In this document: positions 1-6,524 of the stretch, one piece after another
Layout of the letters: each line of letters opens with the position of its first letter
How positions within the stretch are numbered: the first letter of the stretch is position 1
Assembly: GCA_013044085.1 (NCBI GenBank)
Contig: JABEVI010000162.1
Location: 1-11,876, forward strand
From: Steroidobacteraceae bacterium
Lineage (GTDB): Bacteria; Pseudomonadota; Gammaproteobacteria; Steroidobacterales; Steroidobacteraceae
DNA length: 11,876 nucleotides
Direction of reading: 5' to 3'
Notes under the pieces: model-generated
Told to the model about the DNA's origin: nothing
Database searches by the model: none
Seen by the model: only the letters and a program-made list of their open reading frames with translations
Position numbers and translations under genes: made by a program

Positions 1-195
1 GAAGTGGCAGTGAGTCTCCAGGGTGTAGAGCGTGCAGCGGCTCTCGCGCCGATACGCTTCATCCATGCCCAGCTGATCCATCATGTCGTCGATCGCCAGG
101 CTGAAGGCGACGCCATAGTAGGCGTCGCGCAAATGGCCGTTATAGTCGATCCACGCCGGCTCGATCACGGTCCGGTAGGGCTTCAGCGAGTCCAT
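1..195 (-). CDS. cdhB: Betainyl-CoA thioesterase, N-terminal part (partial at left edge)
   Basis: The first 65 codons of a minus-strand gene are visible, starting at ATG 195 and running off the left edge. The peptide begins MDSLKPYRTVIEPAWIDYNG and continues HLRDAYYGVAF. The D-Y-N-G-H-L segment at residues 17-22 followed by a Tyr-rich helix is the typical start of a hot-dog-fold 4HBT acyl-CoA thioesterase. In carnitine degraders such a thioesterase hydrolyses betainyl-CoA to betaine, after BKACE has made betainyl-CoA from dehydrocarnitine. The start lies 9 bp after the BKACE stop, and a GAGGG ribosome binding site overlaps that stop, so the two genes are probably translated together. In some bacteria this thioesterase is fused to carnitine dehydrogenase, which cannot be judged here. 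The symbol follows Pseudomonas aeruginosa usage from memory. The specific substrate is inferred from the neighbour. Confidence 0.75.
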   Translation of the reverse strand, partial: MDSLKPYRTVIEPAWIDYNGHLRDAYYGVAFSLAIDDMMDQLGMDEAYRRESRCTLYTLETHCHF

Positions 196-204
196 CGCGG
201 ACCC

Positions 205-1104
205 TCAGCGCAACTGCAGGCGTTCCCGCGCCTCGGCCGGCGAGAGCACCCGCGCACCCATGGCCTCGATGATCGTGCGTGCCTTCTCTACGAGCTGTGC
301 GTTGCTCGCGTAGACCCCCTTGCTCAGGTACAGGTTATCCTCGAGTCCCACACGAACGTTTCCGCCGAGCAACACCGCCTGGGCGACCCAGGGCATTTGC
401 ATGCGGCTGATCGCGAAAGTTCCCCAGTTGCAATCCGCGGGCAGGGAGTTGACCATCGCGAGCAGATGAGCGACATCGGCCGGAACCCCGTAAGGGATGC
501 CCGCGCACAACTGGATGAGCGAGGGTGCCTCGAGCAGCCCCTCCTTGATCATCTGCTTCACGAACCACAGGTTTCCGGTATCGAACACCTCGAGTTCCGG
601 CTTGACCTTCAGTTCCTTGAGAATCGCCGCTCCCTGGCGCAGGTAGTTGGGAGTCGACACGTAGGCGCGGTTGCCGTCGCCGAAATTGAGGCTTCCACAG
701 TCGAGAGTCGCAATGTCCGGCCGGTAGATGCCTTCGTGGCACAGGTCGATCACGTGGCGCATGCGATCTTCCTGGCTGACGAAGTCGCTGCCCGGTCCGG
801 GTGTGTCGGCGAGCCCCTTGTCGCCGACCACGATGTAGCCGCCCATTCCGCAGGTGAGGTTGACGATCACGTCGACGCCGCTCTCGCGGATGATCTTGAC
901 CACTTCGCGGTAGTGGCGGGTTTCCATGCTGAAGGCGCCGGTTTCGGGATCGCGCACGTGGATGTGGACGATCGCCGCACCGGCCTGTGCGGCGGCTATC
1001 GAGGTTGCGGCTATCTGTGCCGGTGTTACCGCGCAATGCGGGCTCTTGGTCACTTTAGTGTCATCGCCGGTCACGGCGCAAGAAATGATGACTTCGTGAT
1101 TCAT
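205..1104 (-). CDS. cdhC: 3-dehydrocarnitine cleavage enzyme (BKACE / DUF849 family)
   Basis: This 299-residue protein belongs to the beta-keto acid cleavage enzyme family, zinc TIM-barrel enzymes that transfer the keto-acid part to acetyl-CoA. The HIHVRDP motif at residues 47-53 carries the two zinc-ligand histidines (H47, H49). The VRVGLEDN segment at 250-257 carries the probable third ligand, E255. Length is normal for the family and the start is ATG 1104. Seeing a thioesterase directly downstream and a quaternary-amine importer upstream, I infer that the substrate is 3-dehydrocarnitine. The products would be betainyl-CoA and acetoacetate, as in P. aeruginosa carnitine catabolism. The family also includes 3-keto-5-aminohexanoate and other keto-acid cleavers, so family membership is firmer than substrate. 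The gene is 56 bp downstream of the ATPase gene and likely cotranscribed with it. Confidence 0.85.
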   Translation of the reverse strand: MNHEVIISCAVTGDDTKVTKSPHCAVTPAQIAATSIAAAQAGAAIVHIHVRDPETGAFSMETRHYREVVKIIRESGVDVIVNLTCGMGGYIVVGDKGLADTPGPGSDFVSQEDRMRHVIDLCHEGIYRPDIATLDCGSLNFGDGNRAYVSTPNYLRQGAAILKELKVKPELEVFDTGNLWFVKQMIKEGLLEAPSLIQLCAGIPYGVPADVAHLLAMVNSLPADCNWGTFAISRMQMPWVAQAVLLGGNVRVGLEDNLYLSKGVYASNAQLVEKARTIIEAMGARVLSPAEARERLQLR

Positions 1105-1140
1105 GGTGTCTACCCGTCCCCGGAAATGGCCCGAGGGTTA

Positions 1141-1159
1141 TATTATCTTGGTGATAATA
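1141..1159. promoter_or_regulatory. Perfect 7-bp inverted repeat between transporter and BKACE genes
   Basis: The arms TATTATC (1141-1147) and GATAATA (1153-1159) are exact reverse complements around a 5-bp spacer. They sit in an AT-rich island in the 56-bp gap between the ATPase stop (1161) and the BKACE start (1104). The surroundings are strongly GC-rich, so the site stands out. It could be a regulator-binding dyad with an internal promoter, or an RNA hairpin that stabilises or attenuates the message. It lacks the GC-rich stem of a typical intrinsic terminator. The role is not known. Confidence 0.4.
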
Positions 1160-1160
1160 A

Positions 1161-2387
1161 TTACGCCAGGCTCACCGAGGCGCCTTCCTGCCGCGACCCG
1201 GCAAGCGCCCCCAGGATTTCCTCCGCGCCGCATACTCCGATGACCCGGCCATCGACGGTCAGAAGCACCGGGTGTCCGGCCCGTTGACGCAGGCGGATGA
1301 TTTCATGCAGGGACAGGGAGGCCGGTGCGACCGGCAGTCCGCCGGTGCCCGCGGGCAGCGTTCCATCTGCGGCCACCTGCGCAAGCGCGAGCGGACTGCC
1401 GTCGGCCTGCAATTCGACGATGCGGTCGTCGGAGTCGACCGCCAGCAGATATCGGCCGGCCGGATCGAGCCGCAGTCTGCCGTCCGCACCGACGAGCCCG
1501 GCGCGCTCGCGCATGATCATCGCACCGGTCAACACGTCCAACGGATTCATATGGCGCACGAACTCGGAGACGTATTCATCGGCGGGCTCGAGCACGATCT
1601 GTTCGGCGGTGCCGGTCTGCACGATGCGCCCATTCTGCAGGATCGTTATCCGGTCGCCGAGGCGCAGCGCTTCATCCATGTCGTGGCTGACGAACAGGAT
1701 GGTCTTTTTTACGCGCGCCTGCAGCTCCAGCAGTTCGTCCTGCAGCTTGCCGCGTATCAGCGGGTCGAGCGCCGAGAACGGCTCGTCCATCAAGAGGATG
1801 TCGGCGTCGGTCGCGAAGGCGCGGGCGAGCCCGACGCGTTGTTGCATGCCTCCCGACAGCTCACTGACGTGACGATCGGCCCATTGCGTCAGGCCCACGA
1901 GCTCGAGCTTCTCGTCGACGATCCGGCGCCGGCTCGCCGCCGGCTCGCCCCGCAGTTCGAGGCCGAGGCCGACGTTGTCGCGCACCGTTCGCCAGGGAAG
2001 CAGGCCGAACTGTTGGAACACCATCGCGATGCGTTCGCGCCGCAGCCGGCGCAGCTCGGCGCCGTCGCAACTCGCGACGTCGACAACGCCGTTCTCGGCA
2101 TGCACGAGCACCGCGCCGCGCGAGACCTTGTTAAGACCGTTGGCCGCGCGCAGCAAGGTCGACTTGCCCGAGCCGGAAAGTCCCATCAGCACCGAGATTT
2201 CGCCGCGGGCGACGCTGAGCGAAGCGTCCGCCACGCCGACGATCACGCCAAGCTTCTCGGAGATCTCGGCGCGGGTGCCGCCGGCATCGAGCAGTTCGAG
2301 CGCGGTGCGCATCGCCTTGCGACCCTCGCGGCCCTGCCGGGACGAAAACAGGATGTCGACGGATTTGAACTCGATCGCGGTGTTCAT
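1161..2387 (-). CDS. Quaternary-amine ABC importer, ATP-binding subunit (ProV/ChoV/OpuAA type)
   Basis: This 408-residue cytoplasmic ATPase powers the importer encoded just upstream. Visible motifs are Walker A GLSGSGKST at 69-77, Q-loop Q125/Q126, signature LSGGM at 177-181, Walker B ILLMDEP at 197-203 and H-loop H235. The N-terminus (IEFKSVDILF) and the 50-residue lead before Walker A match glycine betaine/choline importers rather than generic ABC ATPases. Residues 281-408 form a C-terminal extension. Its last part (about 358-396) resembles a single CBS repeat, while the first repeat looks degraded. In OpuA/ProV systems tandem CBS repeats sense ionic strength, so a catabolic transporter may not need them. 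I chose ATG 2387 because it overlaps the permease stop as ATGA and begins the conserved region. The open frame extends further upstream but there overlaps the permease gene. Substrate is inferred from the binding domain. Confidence 0.92.
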   Translation of the reverse strand: MNTAIEFKSVDILFSSRQGREGRKAMRTALELLDAGGTRAEISEKLGVIVGVADASLSVARGEISVLMGLSGSGKSTLLRAANGLNKVSRGAVLVHAENGVVDVASCDGAELRRLRRERIAMVFQQFGLLPWRTVRDNVGLGLELRGEPAASRRRIVDEKLELVGLTQWADRHVSELSGGMQQRVGLARAFATDADILLMDEPFSALDPLIRGKLQDELLELQARVKKTILFVSHDMDEALRLGDRITILQNGRIVQTGTAEQIVLEPADEYVSEFVRHMNPLDVLTGAMIMRERAGLVGADGRLRLDPAGRYLLAVDSDDRIVELQADGSPLALAQVAADGTLPAGTGGLPVAPASLSLHEIIRLRQRAGHPVLLTVDGRVIGVCGAEEILGALAGSRQEGASVSLA

Positions 2388-4303
2388 CGCGGCGCCCCCG
2401 ATTCCTTCGGCCGGCTGACACGGTCCAGAATGATGGCCAGCAGCACGATCGTGAAGCCGGCCTCGAATCCCATGCCGATTTGCACGGTGTTGAGCGCGCG
2501 CACGACCGGCACCCCGAGTCCGCCGGCACCGACGAGCGCGGCGATGACCACCATCGACAGGCTCAGCATGATGCACTGAGTGATGCCGGCGACGATCGTC
2601 GGTGAGGCGCTCGGCAGTTCCACCTTCCACAGCAGCTGCGCCGGCGTGGCGCCGAAGGCTTCACCGGCTTCGATCAGGGGCCGGGGCACCGAGGAAATGC
2701 CGAGATGCGTCAGGCGGATCGGCGCCGGCAGCGCGAAGATCACCGTCGAGATCAAGCCGGGCACAACGCCCAAGCCGAACAAAACCAAGGTCGGTATCAG
2801 GTAGACGAACGTCGGCAGTGTCTGCATCAGGTCGAGCACCGGCCGCATCGCCGCGTACAGACGCGGCCGATGCGCCGCGGCGATGCCGAGCGGCACGCCG
2901 ATCGCCGCCGACGAGACGGTTGCGACGATCACGAGCGACAAGGTCTCGAGGGTCGCAACCCAGTAGCCTTGGTTGAGGATGAACAGCAGTGCGATTGCCA
3001 CAAAGACGGCGAGCCGCCAGGAGCGGCGCAGCGCCCACACCAGCAACGCGGCCACGACGATGAACACCGGTGCGGAAACCGTGCGCAGCAGGGCGGTCAG
3101 TCCGTCGACGGTTTTGCTGATCACGGTGGAGACCACGGCAAAGAACGTCGTGCCGTGCGCCTTGATAGCCCCGATGATCACCGTCATCGCATCGCCCACG
3201 GGGATCTTGTGATCGATGACCCATTGCTCGAAATCCGCCGGCCCACGTTTCGCCGCGCTGTAGACGATGCCGTCGCCGGCCGGCTTGCCCTCGAAGGTGC
3301 GCACCCCCTTGAGCCAGGCGGTGACGGTGCGCGGGTGAGCCTTCAGCCAGGCGTTCGCGGCCGCCTTTGGCTGTTCGTGGCGGTCGAGAATGGCGTCCAT
3401 CATCTGGTTCTCGCCTTGCAGTGAGAACTGCAGGTTCTCGAGCAGACGGCCCACGTTCGGACACTGCGCCGTGTACCCCGCCCGTGTCACCGTATAGATG
3501 GTCGCGCCGCCGAAGTGCGGACCGAACACGGTGGCGCCGCCGTTCAGGTAACGAAGATTGAAGCGCATGTTCATCGGGTGCGGTTCCCAGGCGAGGAAGA
3601 CGATCGGTTCCTTGGCGTGGTAGGCGCGCGAGACCTGCGAGAGCATGCCTTGTTCGCTCGATTCGATCAGGTGAAAGTTGCCGAGGCCGAACAGGTTCCC
3701 CCTGAGCATCTTCAATATCTTGCGGTTGCCGTCGTTGCCGGGTTCGATCCCGTAGATCCTGTGGCGCAGTTGCGGACCGAAACGCTCGATGTCGGCGAAG
3801 CTCTTCAGCCCGGCGGCGTAGGTATAAGCGGGCACCGCGAGCGTGTATTTGGCGCCGACCAGGTTCGCCCGAACCACCGCGATCGATCCGTCGGCGACGT
3901 ATTTATGCCGGTCCGCCTCCTGGGTCGGCATCCAGTTGCCGAGAAAGACGTCGAGGTCCTTGTCGGCGAGCGAGGCGAACGTGACCGGTACCGACAACAC
4001 CGTGATCTTCGGGGTGTAGCCGAGACGGCGCAGCAATTGGCTGGTAACCGCCGTCGTCGAGGTCACGTCGGTCCAACCGACGTCGGAGAAACGCACCGTG
4101 CGGCAACTCGCCGGATCGGCGCTGGCCCACACCGTCGTCAACGGGGCGAGCGCACCGCCAGCGAACAGCAGTGCGATGAATGCACCGCGGAGCAGCCAGG
4201 CGCTGCGGTTGCGGGACTTGACCCATCCGCTCAATCGGCGGCATGATGCCACGTCGAGGCGACGGTTTGAATGAGTGTTTAACGACGTTTGGTCGGCGCT
4301 CAC
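2384..4303 (-). CDS. ABC importer substrate-binding domain fused to permease (choline/betaine/carnitine type)
   Basis: One 639-residue protein joins a periplasmic binding domain (about 67-325) to an inner-membrane permease (about 410-630). A hydrophobic signal segment spans about 36-58, with a likely ASA cleavage site at 60-62. The binding domain opens CRTVRFSDVGWTDV and resembles Sinorhizobium ChoX. W77, W124, Y153 and W239, plus D79 and N190, keep the spacing I recall for ChoX's aromatic cage and its two hydroxyl-binding residues. The permease has several membrane segments and an EAA loop (E545-A546-G547, G551, L563-P564) for docking the ATPase. Cys67 and Cys281 may pair. Order is unusual: OpuA-type fusions known to me have permease first. 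I chose GTG 4303 because AGGAA (4311-4315) lies 7 nt upstream; TTG 4306 is the alternative. The gene heads the minus-strand operon. The exact ligand is uncertain. Confidence 0.88.
   Translation of the reverse strand: MSADQTSLNTHSNRRLDVASCRRLSGWVKSRNRSAWLLRGAFIALLFAGGALAPLTTVWASADPASCRTVRFSDVGWTDVTSTTAVTSQLLRRLGYTPKITVLSVPVTFASLADKDLDVFLGNWMPTQEADRHKYVADGSIAVVRANLVGAKYTLAVPAYTYAAGLKSFADIERFGPQLRHRIYGIEPGNDGNRKILKMLRGNLFGLGNFHLIESSEQGMLSQVSRAYHAKEPIVFLAWEPHPMNMRFNLRYLNGGATVFGPHFGGATIYTVTRAGYTAQCPNVGRLLENLQFSLQGENQMMDAILDRHEQPKAAANAWLKAHPRTVTAWLKGVRTFEGKPAGDGIVYSAAKRGPADFEQWVIDHKIPVGDAMTVIIGAIKAHGTTFFAVVSTVISKTVDGLTALLRTVSAPVFIVVAALLVWALRRSWRLAVFVAIALLFILNQGYWVATLETLSLVIVATVSSAAIGVPLGIAAAHRPRLYAAMRPVLDLMQTLPTFVYLIPTLVLFGLGVVPGLISTVIFALPAPIRLTHLGISSVPRPLIEAGEAFGATPAQLLWKVELPSASPTIVAGITQCIMLSLSMVVIAALVGAGGLGVPVVRALNTVQIGMGFEAGFTIVLLAIILDRVSRPKESGAPR
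4267..4282 (+). promoter_or_regulatory. Candidate operator site A (early coding part of the importer gene)
   Basis: TTGAATGAGTGTTTAA matches the reverse complement of site B (4419-4434) at 14 of 16 positions. Including flanks 4264-4282 it matches at 16 of 19. It lies about 20 bp inside the start of the minus-strand importer gene, so a bound repressor could block transcription there. TTGA...TCAA-like ends are reminiscent of BetI-type operators as I remember them. Binding is inferred only. Confidence 0.45.
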
Positions 4304-4418
4304 CAAAAGGTTCCTAATTAATTGATAAAACTAGTGGATTTTTCCTTCGGCCGATCTTAGGCGGAAATCCGGCGGACGTCCATAGGGCGCCACACTCAGG
4401 CGATTGAGGATAGATCAA
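4304..4418. promoter_or_regulatory. Divergent promoter region between importer operon and betI-betB-betA operon
   Basis: This 115-bp gap separates two head-to-head operons. Its left end (4311-4345) is AT-rich, unlike the GC-rich surroundings, and includes TTGATA at 4322-4327 on the plus strand. I could not identify a convincing -35/-10 pair with normal spacing in either direction, so no transcription start is proposed. Candidate operator sites A and B flank the gap on both sides. Autoregulation by the divergently encoded TetR/BetI domain would be typical for this arrangement. Confidence 0.6.
4406..4410 (+). promoter_or_regulatory. Ribosome binding site deciding the TTG start of betI-betB
   Basis: GAGGA lies 8 nt before TTG 4419, which is ideal spacing. 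An earlier in-frame TTG at 4404 has only a weak CAGG upstream and overlaps this site. An in-frame ATG at 4473 has GAGG only 2 nt ahead. TTG 4419 is therefore the best-supported start. Confidence 0.6.
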
Positions 4419-4434
4419 TTGAACACTCACTCAA
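4419..4434 (+). promoter_or_regulatory. Candidate operator site B (at the betI-betB start codon)
   Basis: TTGAACACTCACTCAA starts exactly at the proposed TTG start codon. It has TTGA and TCAA ends separated by 8 bp. Its reverse complement matches site A at 14 of 16 positions. A second, looser TTGA-N7-TCAA element (4404-4418) abuts it directly. Binding of the fusion protein here would give autoregulation, which is inferred. Confidence 0.45.
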
Positions 4435-6509
4435 CCCCCCGGGCAGATGCCCCCCATGAGTCCGTCGAGGACATGCGCCGGCGACAACTCATCGATGTCA
4501 CGATCGACAGCCTAGCGGAACTTGGGTTCACCGGCACGACCCTTGCGCAGATTGCGGCGCGCGCCGATGTCTCCGCGGGTCTGGTCGCGCATTATTTCGG
4601 CGACAAGGATGGCTTGTTGGTCGCCGCGTTCCGTTCGCTGGCGAGACGTGTCAGCGATCAGGTCCGCACGCGCCTGCAGCACGTGCACACACCGCGTGGA
4701 CGCATTCAAGCGGTCATCGACGCCAATCTTGCACCCGAGGAGTTTGAACAGCGCACCGGCACGGCCTGGCTCGCCTTTTGGGGCCAGGTGTTGCAACTGG
4801 AAGGGTTGCGGCGGGTGCAGTCGGTCTATCAGCGGCGCACCCTCGCCACCTTGCGGATGTCGCTCGCCAGGCTGGTGCCGCTCGAGCAGGCACGGAGCAT
4901 CGCCGCGATGATCGCCGCGATGATCGACGGCGTCTGGCTGCGCGCGGCGTTGTCCGGTTGGCGGGAAGCCGACAGCGAGGGTGCACGAGCGCTGCTGACC
5001 GCGTTCGTCGATGGCCGTCTGCGCGAGAACGCCGCCGCCTCGGCGGCGATCGGCGCCACCCCGCCAGGCGCAAATGCAGCGGCTGCGCCGGGGCCTGGCG
5101 CAGGCGGGCAATTTGCGACGCGCAATCCGGCGACCGGCCAGATTCTTCAATACCTCACCGCAGCCGGTCCCGCCGAGGTGGACGCGGCGGTGCAGATCGC
5201 CGGCCGCGCCCAGGCGCTATGGGCATCCTGGCCGGGCGCGCAGCGGGCACAGGTGCTGCGCAAGGCGGCGCAGTTGCTGCGCGAGCGCAACGATGCACTC
5301 GCGGAACTCGAAACCCGCGATACCGGCAAGCCGATACAGGAAACGCGCGTCGTCGACGTCATCTCCGGGGCCGAATGTATCGAGTATTTCGCGGCTCTCG
5401 CGCAGTCCTTGAGCGGCGAGCACATCGATCTCGGCACACAGGCCTTCGGTTACACGCGACGCGAACCCCTCGGCGTCGTCGCCGGCATCGGTGCCTGGAA
5501 TTATCCGCTGCAGATCGCCTGCTGGAAGGCGGCTCCCGCGCTCGCGTGCGGCAACGCCATGATCTTCAAGCCGGCGGAGATCACGCCGCTGAGCGCGATG
5601 AAACTTCAGGATATCTTTCTCGAGGCGGGCGTCCCCCCCGGAGTGTTCCAGGTCGTGCAGGGATTCGCCGACACCGGTCGCGCCCTGACCCGTCATCCCG
5701 GGATCCGCAAAGTCTCGCTGACCGGCGAAGTCGGCACCGGCAAGGCCGTGATGGGCGATGCCGCCGCTTCGCTGAAGACCGTGACCCTGGAACTCGGCGG
5801 CAAATCGCCGTTGATCGTCTTCGACGATGCAAAGCTCGACAATGCCGTTGGCGGCGCGTTGCTCGCGAATTTCTATTCGAGCGGCCAGGTCTGCACGAAC
5901 GGCACCCGCGTTTTCCTGCACCGATCGGTGAAGGCGGCGTTCCTCGAGCGATTGCTCGCGCGGGTCGCGGCGATGCGGGTCGGCGACCCGATGGATCCGG
6001 AGACGCAAATCGGACCGCTCGTCAGCGAGGTGCACATGCACAAGGTGCTGCGCTACATCGAATCCGGGAAGTCCGAGGGCGCGCGCGTCCTGATCGGCGG
6101 CGGGCGCCTCTGCAGCGGGGATCTGGCCAACGGCTACTTCGTCGCGCCGACCGTCTTCGACGCCTGCCACGACGACATGGCAATCGTGCGCGAGGAGATC
6201 TTCGGACCGGTGATGTCGGTGCTGGAATTCGACGACGAGGAGGAAGTGATCGAGCGTGCCAACGCGACCCAGTTCGGGCTCGCCGCCGGCGTGTTCACGA
6301 ACGACCTGACACGCGCCCACCGGGTCATCGCCCGGCTGCAGGCCGGCACCTGCTGGATCAACCATTACAATGTAACGCCGATCGAACTGCCCTTCGGTGG
6401 GGTGAAGATGTCGGGTATCGGCCGCGAAAACGGCCGGGCGGCGATCGAACATTACACGCAATTGAAGAGTGTCTACGTCGCGATGGGCGACGTCGCGGCA
6501 CCTTACTGA
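4419..6509 (+). CDS. betI-betB: Fusion of BetI-type TetR regulator and betaine aldehyde dehydrogenase (BetI-BetB)
   Basis: One uninterrupted 696-residue frame joins two proteins normally encoded separately. Residues about 20-200 are a complete BetI-like TetR regulator. They include RRRQLIDVT, a helix-turn-helix around 41-67 (TLAQIAARADVSAGLVAHYF), and the BetI ligand-domain motifs WLAFW (117-121) and IDGVWLRAALSG (169-180). A linker rich in Ala, Gly and Pro covers about 205-230. Residues about 231-696 are an NAD(P)-dependent aldehyde dehydrogenase close to BetB. They contain GAWNYP (N361), FKPAE (K384), LELGGKSP (E458), GQVCTNGTRVF (C492) and EEIFGP. The Cys-Glu spacing of 34 matches BetB, so the enzyme should be active, oxidising betaine aldehyde to glycine betaine. 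The first 20 or so residues of free BetB are missing. The protein would bind DNA and be cytoplasmic. betA follows after 15 bp. Confidence 0.93.
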   Translation: MNTHSTPRADAPHESVEDMRRRQLIDVTIDSLAELGFTGTTLAQIAARADVSAGLVAHYFGDKDGLLVAAFRSLARRVSDQVRTRLQHVHTPRGRIQAVIDANLAPEEFEQRTGTAWLAFWGQVLQLEGLRRVQSVYQRRTLATLRMSLARLVPLEQARSIAAMIAAMIDGVWLRAALSGWREADSEGARALLTAFVDGRLRENAAASAAIGATPPGANAAAAPGPGAGGQFATRNPATGQILQYLTAAGPAEVDAAVQIAGRAQALWASWPGAQRAQVLRKAAQLLRERNDALAELETRDTGKPIQETRVVDVISGAECIEYFAALAQSLSGEHIDLGTQAFGYTRREPLGVVAGIGAWNYPLQIACWKAAPALACGNAMIFKPAEITPLSAMKLQDIFLEAGVPPGVFQVVQGFADTGRALTRHPGIRKVSLTGEVGTGKAVMGDAAASLKTVTLELGGKSPLIVFDDAKLDNAVGGALLANFYSSGQVCTNGTRVFLHRSVKAAFLERLLARVAAMRVGDPMDPETQIGPLVSEVHMHKVLRYIESGKSEGARVLIGGGRLCSGDLANGYFVAPTVFDACHDDMAIVREEIFGPVMSVLEFDDEEEVIERANATQFGLAAGVFTNDLTRAHRVIARLQAGTCWINHYNVTPIELPFGGVKMSGIGRENGRAAIEHYTQLKSVYVAMGDVAAPY

Positions 6510-6524
6510 CGGAGCGGACCGAAA

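Noticed and set aside
1141..1159. Reading the inter-gene dyad as an intrinsic terminator of the importer genes
   Set aside because: The 7-bp stem is almost all A-T with no following T-run, so it is too weak to count as a standard terminator. Kept as an unexplained dyad.
1161..2630. Longer 489-codon form of the ATPase
   Set aside because: The extra 81 residues overlap the permease's conserved C-terminal membrane segments in another frame and look like out-of-frame sequence. ATG 2387 in an ATGA overlap fits the family start.
4322..4350. TTGATA at 4322-4327 as the -35 box of the betI-betB promoter
   Set aside because: No acceptable -10 sequence lies 16-19 bp downstream, so I did not call a promoter core.
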